DNA of 54,789 nucleotides, from IMG/VR virus record IMGVR_UViG_3300030114_000015, positions 1 to 54,789 of that record. One strand, 5' to 3'. Positions 34,518-43,300 of this stretch are shown here, one piece after another. This DNA comes from a virus. The position numbers and the translations under genes are program-made. Under the pieces are notes generated by a model that saw nothing but the letters and a program-made list of their open reading frames with translations, was not told the DNA's origin and did not search any database. The number at the start of each line of letters is the position of its first letter. The first letter of the stretch is position 1.

Positions 34518-35000
34518 TTATATTATAGATTTTATGTAAAGTTGTTTAGAGTGTGTAATATCATATACCGATAATACACTATGTAAAAGTTTTTCCACTA
34601 ATAAAGATACTATAACTACCTTTTGATTGTTATATTCGTCGAATAAATTGATTGACCCAACATCAGGATCTTCACTTGTAAATACCATTCTGTTTATCTC
34701 TCTATCTAATATGTAACAAGACTGCCATTTTCCAGTATCATAGTTATTATACATTTTTATGACTGTATATTTATCTTTAAACTTAATTACTTCCATATGA
34801 TTATCATTTGTATACTCTGACTTTATTACAACAGAGTCTCTATAATAATCATTACCCTTAGCCATATTAATACAGAACTCTACCTTTAGAAGTTCCTCGT
34901 GATTTATGTTCATTTTATTATATATACTATTATAAATATTATGTATACTATTATTTTGTCTCTTTTTTAGAATATCCCAAAATTTACCCATATTTATCAT
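34518..35000 (-). CDS. Hypothetical protein, 160 aa
   Basis: Not recognised. Beta-rich middle part (VIKFKDKYTVIKMYN) and a basic N-terminus. The start at 35000 is ATG for MINMGKF; ATG at 34991 (MGKF) is a possible alternative. It follows the 231-aa gene by 4 bases, in the same operon. Confidence 0.63.
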   Translation of the reverse strand: MINMGKFWDILKKRQNNSIHNIYNSIYNKMNINHEELLKVEFCINMAKGNDYYRDSVVIKSEYTNDNHMEVIKFKDKYTVIKMYNNYDTGKWQSCYILDREINRMVFTSEDPDVGSINLFDEYNNQKVVIVSLLVEKLLHSVLSVYDITHSKQLYIKSII

Positions 35001-35004
35001 CTCC

Positions 35005-35700
35005 TTATAATTCAGTTTCTATAATCGTCGTATTACCACTAGAATAAGTATTTATTTCCCTTTTATATTTTTTTCCATCTATTATACAATTTTCTATTTT
35101 AAATTCATAAGTATTTCCATTTTCACTAATAGTTTTACTATATCTAACTCCACCATTATCATCAAAATAAATAACCTGTTCATATCCATTATTATGTATT
35201 TCTTTTACTAATCTGTTTTTATGATCATATAGATATTTCTTTATAGTATCTTTAGATACATTATGTTCCATAATAATAAATCCTTCTGGATTATATTCTT
35301 TTTGTATATCAGTTCCATAATCAGTCTTTTCGTATGTTAATAAGTCTAATTCATTACGTTCTTCTACTCTTTTAAATTCCCATTCTTTACTCTTAATATT
35401 ATATTCAAATCTATCATCATATCTCTTTATACAATTCTTATCTACTCTAGTTTTTGATTTGCTTATAGGCATACCATTTTTTCTATAAATATGTAATGTT
35501 TGTAACATGTTAAATTCTTCTGATTCAAAGAATTCATTAGTATATACATTATTAGTAGGATGTAAATGTACAGTCTTTATTAGTCTTTGTTTATCATCAT
35601 AATACAAATACTTTTCAAGTGTTATTTTTCCACCTTCTTCATGTTTCTCATAAATAGATTTATCAAAACTATTCTTTTTAATATATAAATTTCCTTCCAT
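35005..35700 (-). CDS. YD-repeat-like protein, 231 aa
   Basis: Contains short repeats of the YD/RHS kind: YLYYDDKQRLIKTVHLH near residues 31-47, then KYLYDHKNRLVKEIHNNGY and VIYFDDNGGV in the second half. In YD-repeat proteins such strands wind into a beta shell that binds sugar or encloses a cargo. At this length only a few turns could form. The rest is polar beta sequence, with no signal peptide. It lies in an operon of unknown genes; ATG after GGGAGTG. Confidence 0.66.
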   Translation of the reverse strand: MEGNLYIKKNSFDKSIYEKHEEGGKITLEKYLYYDDKQRLIKTVHLHPTNNVYTNEFFESEEFNMLQTLHIYRKNGMPISKSKTRVDKNCIKRYDDRFEYNIKSKEWEFKRVEERNELDLLTYEKTDYGTDIQKEYNPEGFIIMEHNVSKDTIKKYLYDHKNRLVKEIHNNGYEQVIYFDDNGGVRYSKTISENGNTYEFKIENCIIDGKKYKREINTYSSGNTTIIETEL

Positions 35701-35716
35701 TATAACACACTCCCTA

Positions 35717-36060
35717 TTATATTAAATAATATTTAACTTTATTTTCATTAATTTCTTTTCTCAATAACCAATCACGAAATAAAGTCATTTCTCCTAATAC
35801 TTCTGATATATCTTCCATTGGATAATCTTTATCAGGTTCACCAGTTCCTAAATAAGTAAACCATCTCTAGTAATCCCAATCATTGTTCTACAAGTATTAA
35901 CACTATCTTCAGGATGTTTTACATATACACAATATCCATTAAAACAATCATCATGTTTATGTGCTTTATAATTTCTATCTACTTTACATTTTAGATTTAA
36001 TTTTATTAATTCGTCTAAAGTTATATTCATATCCCATAATTTACTTTGTATATTATTCAT
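35717..36060 (-). pseudogene. Frameshifted small gene (about 113 aa if restored)
   Basis: The intact frame 36060-35848 gives 70 aa ending at GITRDGLLI. Immediately past this point the -1 frame stays open for about 43 more codons to a stop at 35717-35719 and reads naturally as FTYLGTGEPDKDYP, then MEDISEV and FRDWLLRKE. Adding one T to the TTT run at about 35858-35860 would join them as TRDGFTYLG. I therefore read this as a one-base deletion, or sequencing error, in a short homopolymer. A classic slippery heptamer is absent. The product is unknown; the N-terminal half has HDDCFNGYCVYV. Confidence 0.62.
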
Positions 36061-36078
36061 TTATAAACCCCTATTATA

Positions 36079-36726
36079 TTATTTAATTACTTTTAAATAT
36101 ATCTTTCTATTATCTTTAATAAATTCTGTCATATTTTTTAAAGTACTAGAATTAAACCATTTATCATTAAATCTGACATAATATAATTTATTCATTTTAA
36201 CAATCCAAATTTTATCTTTATAACCTTGTAGATCGAGTTTAGATATAATATCATTTAATAATTCTTCTCTATTATATTCTTTTTGTTCATAATCTAAACC
36301 CAACCCAATAACCATTTTAGTCTCTATTGGATTTTCTGAATAATCATATACAAAAGCATTGTAATAAAATATTTTATCAGTAAGAGCAATATACATTCTA
36401 TCTAATAATAAATTATAGTTAGATAAATCTATATACATAATCCATTGCATTACAAGATTATTATTTCTATCATATCTCTTTAATCTCTTAACTATTTCAC
36501 AATGTTTAAGTAACCATGAATGTTCTTTAAAGAAATCATATACTTGTCTATCTGTTACAGAAGGTCGTAACATTATTTGAATTCTACCAGACTCATTTAG
36601 ATTCTCACAAGAATATTGTGTTTTTAAGTCTGTATGATTATTTAATAGTAAAACTAACTCTACTATATTATTATCTATATCAACTAACTCTCCATTTATA
36701 TTAACTCTTTTTGTTTTGTGATCCAT
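36079..36726 (-). CDS. Hypothetical protein, 215 aa
   Basis: Not recognised. The N-terminal part (ELVLLLNNHTDLKTQYSCEN) resembles a short motif of phage proteins in which a helix is followed by a T-x-x-S-C strand. The remainder is alpha/beta. It lies in the operon between the 64-aa gene and the frameshifted gene. ATG at 36726 after GGGGGTA. Confidence 0.65.
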   Translation of the reverse strand: MDHKTKRVNINGELVDIDNNIVELVLLLNNHTDLKTQYSCENLNESGRIQIMLRPSVTDRQVYDFFKEHSWLLKHCEIVKRLKRYDRNNNLVMQWIMYIDLSNYNLLLDRMYIALTDKIFYYNAFVYDYSENPIETKMVIGLGLDYEQKEYNREELLNDIISKLDLQGYKDKIWIVKMNKLYYVRFNDKWFNSSTLKNMTEFIKDNRKIYLKVIK

Positions 36727-36744
36727 ATTTAATACCCCCTATTT

Positions 36745-36939
36745 TTATTCTTTGATTAAACCTTTTTCATCACATTCTGTATATGAGAATTTGATTACAG
36801 GTCTTATATTTTTATTTTTTCCATTTAGATCTATACAATAAATATAATTAGTATCATAATCTATAATAACATATCTGATTTTAAAATCAGTTTTAGGTTT
36901 AAATAAAATTGTCCCTTTTCTTACTGACATAGCATCCAT
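36745..36939 (-). CDS. Hypothetical small beta-rich protein, 64 aa
   Basis: Not recognised. Strand-rich (TDFKIRYVIIDYDTNYIYCI), possibly one SH3-like barrel. ATG at 36939 after AGGAGG; it begins 20 bases after the endonuclease stop. Confidence 0.58.
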   Translation of the reverse strand: MDAMSVRKGTILFKPKTDFKIRYVIIDYDTNYIYCIDLNGKNKNIRPVIKFSYTECDEKGLIKE

Positions 36940-36959
36940 ATATAATTTCCTCCTATTAT

Positions 36960-37790
36960 TTAATCTGTAATTTCTACTTGATAACCTAATAAAGCTAAAT
37001 AAACTTTCTCGAATTGTGGAATGTCTTTACCACCTTTTTCAAACCAATAAAGATTAGCAATTCTTTTAATCTCTTCTTCTTTAGCAATTTTATAAACATT
37101 AAAAGCTTCTTCTGGAGTTGGATAAGAACCTAAGTATTTCTGAACACCATTTACACTTACTTTAGTAATGTAAGAATTGATTGAATTACCTTTATCAAAT
37201 TGAACTCCTATAGGAAGCTCTCCTCTTTTACTATCACATCCTATTACAAGTGTATTTATATATTGAGGTACAAATATACATAAATTAGGATGATATATTT
37301 TGTTTCTCTTACAAAGAATATCTTTATCTAAGTCCATTCTTTCATTTGGGAATTCATAATAATTACAGTTATACCATTCTGCAAAATTTTGAAAAGATTG
37401 AAAATATGGATCTGGAATTGATGTTTCATATGTAGGTCTTTTTGTATTGTAGGAGAAATCGCATCTAGTTAACATGTGTTTCCATATATTATAAGCTCTA
37501 GGTTGATTTTGCGGATTATATATACCTTCTCCTAAATAACCAATACTTACAACAGATTTATCATAAGGATATTTTACAGCACCATCTCTAAAGTGTTCGT
37601 ATTTACATTTTTCTTTTTGAAAATATTTGATATCATCGTTGGGTAATATGGATATCATTTTCACTCCAATATTATCACAATTTTTATATCTATTTATTTG
37701 CATATAAGTATTATTGGTACTGGTATTAGATTCTCCTATTCTTGGGTGAGTCTTTTCTATTTCTGGATCTCAAGTCATAAATTGTTTCAT
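36960..37790 (-). pseudogene. HNH/AP2-type homing endonuclease with premature TGA at codon 7
   Basis: Read from ATG at 37790 (AAGGTAAT upstream), the gene begins MKQFMT, then TGA at 37770-37772, then stays open in the same frame to 36960. From the internal ATG at 37703 an intact 247-aa frame remains: an HNH-like block (IWKHMLTRC, FQNFAEWYN, LDKDILCKRNKIYHP, CIFVPQYINTL) and a C-terminal AP2 DNA-binding block (LPIGVQF, YLGSYPTPEEAF). No ribosome site is visible before 37703. R at codon 7 in its relatives suggests an AGA or CGA to TGA change. It sits directly downstream of the RNAP beta' N-terminal gene, past its terminator, as a free-standing mobile gene. Confidence 0.78.
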
Positions 37791-37811
37791 TTATTTATTA
37801 CCTTCTTTCTT

Positions 37812-37843
37812 TAAAATTATAGAGAGGAATTATTCCTCTCTAT
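37812..37843 (-). terminator. Terminator of the RNAP beta' N-terminal gene
   Basis: On minus ATAGAGAGG, a 7-base AT loop and CCTCTCTAT are followed by AATTTTAAAG, just past the stop at 37847. Confidence 0.8.
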
Positions 37844-37846
37844 TTA

Positions 37847-38185
37847 CTACATTGCTTTTAATCTGTTTATTTGGTCTATTTGATCTTGGGTGTAGTTAGT
37901 TCTAGACATAGATATTAAACTATTTATATTTATAGTAGTATCTTTATTTGCTATCATATTCGATGCAAGTTTACCATCATTCTTTGAAATGAACATTGCG
38001 TTTCTTGCACTTAATATTCTTTCTGCTTGTACTCTGAATTCTTCATTGATAATCAATAAAACATTCAATACATCACCATCGAAGTCTGCCGCTAATAAGC
38101 CTAATATACCTAATGGGATTTGTAATGAGTAATCGAACGAAATATCTATTACTTTACTATAAAGTATACTTCCATATGCTATGGT
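37847..38185 (-). CDS. RNA polymerase beta' N-terminal fragment, exon 2 (catalytic DFDGD)
   Basis: Second exon, 112 codons plus stop, joined in phase 0 to exon 1 at 39514. It begins TIAYGSIL, completing the conserved LLNRNPT block, and carries AADFDGD, the motif whose three Asp residues hold the catalytic Mg in every multisubunit RNAP. The frame is open further upstream into the intron, but those codons are intronic. The sequence continues to RLKAM and stops; the bridge helix and trigger loop are encoded by a different gene at 44177-45400. Confidence 0.9.
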   Translation of the reverse strand, partial: TIAYGSILYSKVIDISFDYSLQIPLGILGLLAADFDGDVLNVLLIINEEFRVQAERILSARNAMFISKNDGKLASNMIANKDTTININSLISMSRTNYTQDQIDQINRLKAM

Positions 38186-39513
38186 CGTTACATTCATACT
38201 ATTCGTTAAATAGTACAGTTCCTTTATAAACTTCCCTACTGTTAAGTAGGATACTAGACTATATAATTTACCTATATCAAAATATATAGGCAACTCCCTT
38301 GTTCGATTTAAGGAGGGATTATATCATTATTACTGAAAACCTCCACCTCAATAACTTAGGCTCTACTCTACTTGCTTCGTGTATATACTATTAATACATA
38401 CCTTATTTTCAACTAAGAATATTGTCTTAGTATATAGCTTTCGATAGTCGTTGAAGAATAATTAAAAATTATAATCTTTAGAAATGTGTGTGTATCTATC
38501 TTTACTTCTTATTCTATTTAAAGTTCTATATAAACTTCCCTTCTTATTTTTATCTTGATTGTTTATATCAAATCCCATGTTTTTTAATATTTCCTTATTA
38601 TTCATATTAGTTTCCATATACTTGCATATAGTATGTGCTTCATTATCAGAGAATAGTTGATCATTTCTACTGGATTCTGGAATATTATATAGACATGATA
38701 TAGATTTCCATATTTTCTTATTTTTAATTGAAGATATAATATCTTTCATCTTTTCATCATAACCTATTCCAGCAAAATTACATACATCTTTATAGTTCAT
38801 TCTCTCTTGTAAAGCTTGACATATTTTATGTACTGTATTGTTATCCAATTTAGCCCAATCATGTTCTTCTCCTTGTTTTCTTAACCCCATTCTATATGAA
38901 TGTAAACCATTCTCACTATTATTACACCATTCTAGAACACATGTTTCATTAATTGTTTTTATACCAAGCATATGATTTACTTGATATGATTCAGGGTTTT
39001 CTATTGGATTGAAACACATCATTACTAATCTATGAATAAGAAAATCTTGGAATCCGTTTATACATGCTAATTTTATTTTTTCATATCCTCTACCCACATT
39101 AGTCAAATTCATATTACACATACTAAATTCACTATAAACCTTCCCGTAATTACTCACTAAATAATATGGTTTTACATAAGGAATATAATCTGATACTCTT
39201 CTCCATTCTTCTATTAATGGTGGTACTCTATACATAAATTGATTCAAATTTTATCACCTCTTTTAGTTATTATTTTATTACACACATTTCTAAATTAATA
39301 TTTTAATTATTCCTGCTGATTATTCCTTGTTAATATTCCTTAGCACTTTAGATTCCCTAAAGCTTTTATTTCAGCTTAGAACAGGTCTATATATTGTTTC
39401 TACTTTCGTAACCATTTCTCTATTAGATTATGGTTTATAGACTTTTGTGAACTTCCCAGCAATTAAGAGAGTTATTCGACACTATATTACTATAGTGAAG
39501 TCCCAACACATTT
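38186..39513 (-). ncRNA. Group I self-splicing intron in RNAP beta' gene (complete)
   Basis: 1328-base intron on minus. The 5' exon ends UCCU, which pairs with intron GGGA (within 39500-39504) to make P1 with a U-G wobble at the splice site. The last intron base is G at 38186, the usual terminal guanosine. Splicing joins AATCCT to ACCATAGCA and restores NRNPTIAYGSIL. P7 strands GACTAT (38444-38449) and ATAGTC (38257-38262) are visible on minus. An HNH endonuclease gene (38462-39247) lies between the 5' half and P7, as in the intron at 1-1115, which shares both flanks. Confidence 0.9.
38462..39247 (-). CDS. Intron-encoded HNH homing endonuclease, 261 aa
   Basis: Homing enzyme of the RNAP intron. 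A NUMOD4-like strand (YLVSNYGKVYSE) is followed by the HNH core LIHRLVMMCF, then YQVNHMLGIKTIN and LEWCNNSEN, and two helical DNA-reading repeats at the end. The start is TTG at 39247, with GAGGTG 7 bases upstream, giving MNQFMYRV. It is clearly paralogous to the free-standing enzyme at 43301-44092 (shared NPIENPESYQVNH-type region) and more distantly to the enzyme at 243-863. Confidence 0.9.
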   Translation of the reverse strand: MNQFMYRVPPLIEEWRRVSDYIPYVKPYYLVSNYGKVYSEFSMCNMNLTNVGRGYEKIKLACINGFQDFLIHRLVMMCFNPIENPESYQVNHMLGIKTINETCVLEWCNNSENGLHSYRMGLRKQGEEHDWAKLDNNTVHKICQALQERMNYKDVCNFAGIGYDEKMKDIISSIKNKKIWKSISCLYNIPESSRNDQLFSDNEAHTICKYMETNMNNKEILKNMGFDINNQDKNKKGSLYRTLNRIRSKDRYTHISKDYNF

Positions 39514-40680
39514 AGGATTCCTGTTTAGCAAAACTTTCGTTCCATTATCGACTCTAATAATATCTCTAATGATTTTTACTAGTCTTTGATCCACAACCAT
39601 TTGTCCATGCATCCAAATACTATAAGCATCTGAATATGAAATGCTATACATCTTTTGTAATATGTTTACAATACGTTGTTGTAACAATTCAACCATTGCT
39701 TGGTATGGTAGTATACATTCATCTACTCTAAGTCTCCAGTTACTAATAATTACATCTCTATTAGAAAAAGAAGATCTACCACCAAAGCATTGTCTTAGTT
39801 GTCCTTTCTTAGAAGATAATATGTTTTCAATCTCTCCATATAATTCTTGATATTTTAAACACAAATCATATAGTAATTGATTTTTTGTTTTCTTACCGTA
39901 AGAACTCCTTATGTACTTGTCGTTTAATAAAGTAACTAATTTAGTCATCATATGATACTGAGCATTAGAACTTTCGAATATAAATTTGTCAGACGTCGTT
40001 TCGGTAGGTCTGAGGAGACTAGAGAACACGGCAATAGATTGTGTAAATACTTTATCTCTATTCTTCATGATGTGGTCATATTTTTCTTTCTTCTTAGGAG
40101 TATAATAGAACTGCATGATCTCGTCAAATTTCTCTTTAAAATCTATTAACCCTAAACCAAAATATCTTTCTTCTTTCTTTTCCTTATCTGGTTGATATTC
40201 TACAATTATTTTATGCCCATTTTGATCTTTCTTCTCTTCATATCCTATAATCTTTTCAAATTTCTTAGGAGAAATATATGATGCTATTGCTTTAAATAGA
40301 TTAGGATGTATAATCCAATAATTTTGAACAGTCATCCAACCAAATATATTTAAATTATCATCTACATATTTTACTTTAGTCCCACAATCTGGACATATAG
40401 CTCCGTTATGAATTCTTTGATTAACATTACCACATGTACATTTGTATCTATTATCAAACGCATTTATATCTCCTAGACCTTGTCCAAATTTAGTAGAGAA
40501 AATACCTGATGGATTCTTCAGATCTTTCTTGAATGAACTTTGAATTCCACTAAGAACAAAACCATCCTCATATAATATATTATATTTCTTGTCCTCATCC
40601 ATATTAATAACTTCTAGTGTGGGTTCATATGTAAAATTCGGATTATTAGGATACGAGCATTTTACCTCAAAATTTCCCAT
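39514..40680 (-). CDS. RNA polymerase beta' N-terminal fragment, exon 1 (spliced with 38185-37847)
   Basis: N-terminal part of the largest subunit of a phage multisubunit RNAP; the spliced product is about 501 aa. Visible: a zinc-binding set KCTCGN then CPDCGTKV, LRPTETTSD, the switch/lid region KKGQLRQCFGGR followed by FSNRDVII, and LLNRNP at the exon end, which matches the bacterial VLLNRAPT block. Exon 1 is exactly 389 codons. ATG follows GGAGGGAG. An early-type promoter lies 79 bases upstream. Split beta' genes are known from AR9/phiKZ phages; early expression would fit the non-virion enzyme that reads late genes. Confidence 0.93.
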
Positions 40681-40750
40681 TTATATTTTTCTCCCTCCAG
40701 TATAAAGTATATTTTATTTAATAAAACTATCACAATACAATCATCCCCTC

Positions 40751-40780
40751 TCAATATTATAATATATAATTATAACGGAT
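40751..40780 (-). promoter_or_regulatory. Early-type promoter (TATATTAT core) of RNAP beta' N-terminal gene
   Basis: On minus the core lies at 40759-40766 with TTATAAT upstream. It is 79 bases before the ATG, farther than in the other units, leaving a longer leader. Confidence 0.65.
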
Positions 40781-40783
40781 ATT

Positions 40784-40812
40784 AAAAAATAAAGAGGTTT
40801 TTACACCTCTTT
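40784..40812 (-). terminator. Terminator of the metallo-hydrolase operon
   Basis: On minus AAAGAGGT, a short loop and ACCTCTTT are followed by ATTTTTTAAT. It lies 56 bases past the stop at 40868 and directly upstream of the RNAP promoter. Confidence 0.78.
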
Positions 40813-40867
40813 ATAAATAATAAATTATATATAGAAAACCTCTCAACATTATATAGTTTGTGTATAT

Positions 40868-41470
40868 TTATTTTTCTATAAATTCTACTAATAAATGAGG
40901 TTCATCATATATTGATTCATTACCTGAATCTTTATATGATACTATGATTTTATAACCTTCTTTAATATCATCAAATTCAAAACTTGTACCAGTACAATCT
41001 ATATCTGTAGAAATTCCTATTTTATTAATTGAGTGTAAATAATAAATTTCGCTATCTGTGAATACACATTTAGTTATTCCAAAATCAACAATTATATTAT
41101 TAGTACAAATATTACCCATATTGATTTCTTCTGATAATGTTATAAGTTCTTTTAATCTTTCTATTTCATTTATTTTTTCTTTTATACCAGATATTATTTC
41201 TTCTTTATTTATCTCTTGCAAATTACCTAATTTATGATGTTTCATTACAATAGATTCATTGTCACCAAAACAATGTTGATCTAAAATATAAGGTCCTTCT
41301 ATTTTACATTCATTCACTTCTCTTATTAATTTTTGACCATTATCAAAATCTAATTCAAATTTAATTATATCAGATATTGTCACGGGTTTAATTATATAAA
41401 CCATAAACTCAAATAATCTACAATATTTTCCCTCTTCATTTATATACCAAATATGTCCTTTTTTATCCAT
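40868..41470 (-). CDS. Hypothetical protein, 200 aa
   Basis: Not recognised. Acidic, strand-rich with a helical middle (IKEKINEIERLKELI). Third gene of the early-type operon headed by the metallo-beta-lactamase-fold protein. ATG at 41470 after AGGAGG. Confidence 0.66.
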   Translation of the reverse strand: MDKKGHIWYINEEGKYCRLFEFMVYIIKPVTISDIIKFELDFDNGQKLIREVNECKIEGPYILDQHCFGDNESIVMKHHKLGNLQEINKEEIISGIKEKINEIERLKELITLSEEINMGNICTNNIIVDFGITKCVFTDSEIYYLHSINKIGISTDIDCTGTSFEFDDIKEGYKIIVSYKDSGNESIYDEPHLLVEFIEK

Positions 41471-41495
41471 TTATAATTCCTCCTAATTTATTGAT

Positions 41496-41798
41496 TCATA
41501 CCAAGGGGTCAGCCTTAGTATTATCAGAATTTGGTATATACATACCAGTGCAACAAAAAGAAATACGGCAAGATTTATTATTTTTATTAAGAGTATGATA
41601 TCCTTCTAAACCTCCATCTCTGTCACATATTCCCGTTATTTTAGTTTCAATAAATACATCACAATTTGAAATGAATTTTAATATTTCTTCTTCACTATCA
41701 TGATTAATTAACTTTTTAACTACTTTAATAGAATTTTTAAATCCAAGAACTACTCTTAAGGATCTGGCTGCTCTAGGGATAGCTTTTTTATTAGTCAC
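41496..41798 (-). CDS. Hypothetical basic protein, 100 aa
   Basis: Not recognised. Basic N-terminus (MTNKKAIPRAARSLRVV) and a pair of cysteines near the end (ISFCCTGMY). The start is GTG at 41798 with GGAGGAAA upstream. It lies 12 bases after the metallo-hydrolase stop, in the same operon. Confidence 0.62.
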   Translation of the reverse strand: MTNKKAIPRAARSLRVVLGFKNSIKVVKKLINHDSEEEILKFISNCDVFIETKITGICDRDGGLEGYHTLNKNNKSCRISFCCTGMYIPNSDNTKADPLV

Positions 41799-41810
41799 AT
41801 TATTTCCTCC

Positions 41811-43199
41811 TTATTTTTTATAGAATAAATTTATATCACCAAATCCACTTTCTTTAGCAATCTTATCTAACTCTTCTTTATTATCTAAATGTACAAAGAA
41901 AACTCTATCTTTATTTTTGGTTATAACACTTTTAATTTTATTAAAATTGGTATGTGGACATCCCGCAAAATCTTCAAAATAAACATCATGAAATAAATAT
42001 ACATTTTCACTTCCTAATCTATTACATTCAGATCTAAAGATACTATGTATTTCTGGATGTACATCACAAGTATCCCATACAAATATAAAAGTTTTATCAG
42101 AACGATTTATTATATATCCATACGAATACCAATCATTATATATATTATGTACTAATTTTATAGTATTTATTTTGAATTTAACAGCACTATTAGTAGACGT
42201 TACACAATATCCTTTTTCACCTCTTATTGGTGAAGAATGAAAATCCGTACTATATAATTCTTCTCCAATTAAATGATCATTTAGCATATCTCTCATTTTT
42301 GATTGTTCAGGATATATTATTTCAGGTATTATCTTTTTAGTATGATAACAATATTCTATTAGGGTAGGTAATGAACCTGTATGATCTGAATGCATGTGTG
42401 TTATTAATATATTAACGTGTTTTATATAATCATATTTATTCAATATTTTCTTTACTTTAGGAAATACATCACTACCACAATCAATTAATATTAATGTATC
42501 TAGCTCTATAAAATAACAAGAAGTATTACCTAAGTCTGTATTAAATGCCGAACCTATCCCTAAGAATTCTGGGACTTTCATTGTTATAAAAGAACTTTCT
42601 TCTTTTTCTTCAGAAATGTCAGATTCATTCTTAGTTTGAATAAATCCCCTAGCTTTAATATCGTCTTTTAAATTCATTTTGTTACATTCTTGATCTATAT
42701 CGAGTTCTTTCATTTGTTTATAATTTTGATCAGAATCCAGATATGCATTTCCCCATACTTCAGGAAACATAAGAGGAGTCATAGATTTCATCTCTTCTAA
42801 TCCTATATCAATAGTTTCTGTAAACATATAAACCGTAATATGACGATTTAATGATATATAGTTTTGATATTCAGCACCTTTACTTAAATCAGTAAAAACT
42901 CGTACTAAAGGTTTTCCATCCAATGAAAATAATACTACATGTAATTGGTTTTCTTCAGTAGGTTCTGGATGTGAATCTTTCCATACTTTTATAAAATTAT
43001 TATCGGTGTATTTTATTTCGTTCGATCCTCTATCAAGAGTTTCTGTAAACATACCTTTTGTGAATATATTAGTCTTTAATGATATAAATTTAACATAATC
43101 AGAACATTTGTCTAGGTCTGTAAAAACTCTTACCGTAGGTAATCCATTCTGATCAAATACTACAATATGTACTTGGTTTTCTTTGATTTTCTCTTCCAT
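41811..43199 (-). CDS. Metallo-beta-lactamase-fold hydrolase with duplicated N-terminal domain
   Basis: Zinc hydrolase, 462 aa. The catalytic domain starts near residue 208: GIGSAFNTDLGNTS, ILIDCGSD, then the metal site THMHSDH (267-273), with later ligands suggested by WDTCD and FHDVYF. Before it are two tandem copies of about 75 residues, each with LPTVRVFTDL or KPLVRVFTDL followed by MFTET and ending near a W; I do not recognise this repeat. The substrate is unknown; nucleic acid or a signalling nucleotide are both possible. First gene of an early-type operon; ATG after AAGGAGAT. Confidence 0.82.
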   Translation of the reverse strand: MEEKIKENQVHIVVFDQNGLPTVRVFTDLDKCSDYVKFISLKTNIFTKGMFTETLDRGSNEIKYTDNNFIKVWKDSHPEPTEENQLHVVLFSLDGKPLVRVFTDLSKGAEYQNYISLNRHITVYMFTETIDIGLEEMKSMTPLMFPEVWGNAYLDSDQNYKQMKELDIDQECNKMNLKDDIKARGFIQTKNESDISEEKEESSFITMKVPEFLGIGSAFNTDLGNTSCYFIELDTLILIDCGSDVFPKVKKILNKYDYIKHVNILITHMHSDHTGSLPTLIEYCYHTKKIIPEIIYPEQSKMRDMLNDHLIGEELYSTDFHSSPIRGEKGYCVTSTNSAVKFKINTIKLVHNIYNDWYSYGYIINRSDKTFIFVWDTCDVHPEIHSIFRSECNRLGSENVYLFHDVYFEDFAGCPHTNFNKIKSVITKNKDRVFFVHLDNKEELDKIAKESGFGDINLFYKK

Positions 43200-43230
43200 T
43201 TATAAACATCTCCTTAAAATTTGATTTATA

Positions 43231-43260
43231 TACACTTATATAATATATAGTTGTAGGAGA
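43231..43260 (-). promoter_or_regulatory. Early-type promoter (TATATTAT core)
   Basis: On minus the core lies at 43240-43247, preceded by ACAAC, 41 bases before the ATG at 43199. Confidence 0.65.
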
Positions 43261-43270
43261 TGTTATTCGT

Positions 43271-43300
43271 TAAAATATAGAGAGGGATAATCCCTCTCTA
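43271..43300 (-). terminator. Terminator of the free-standing HNH gene
   Basis: On minus TAGAGAGGGA, a 3-base loop and TCCCTCTCTA are followed by TATTTTAA, immediately after the stop at 43301. Confidence 0.82.

Noticed and set aside
35848-35870. Programmed -1 ribosomal frameshift
   Set aside because: The junction lacks a classic X-XXY-YYZ slippery heptamer and no clear stimulatory pseudoknot was seen. A one-base deletion is simpler.
37770-37772. TGA recoded as Trp or another amino acid throughout the genome
   Set aside because: All other large genes are intact in the standard code, Trp is encoded by TGG in many genes, and TGA ends the gene at 22743. The case is local to one endonuclease gene.
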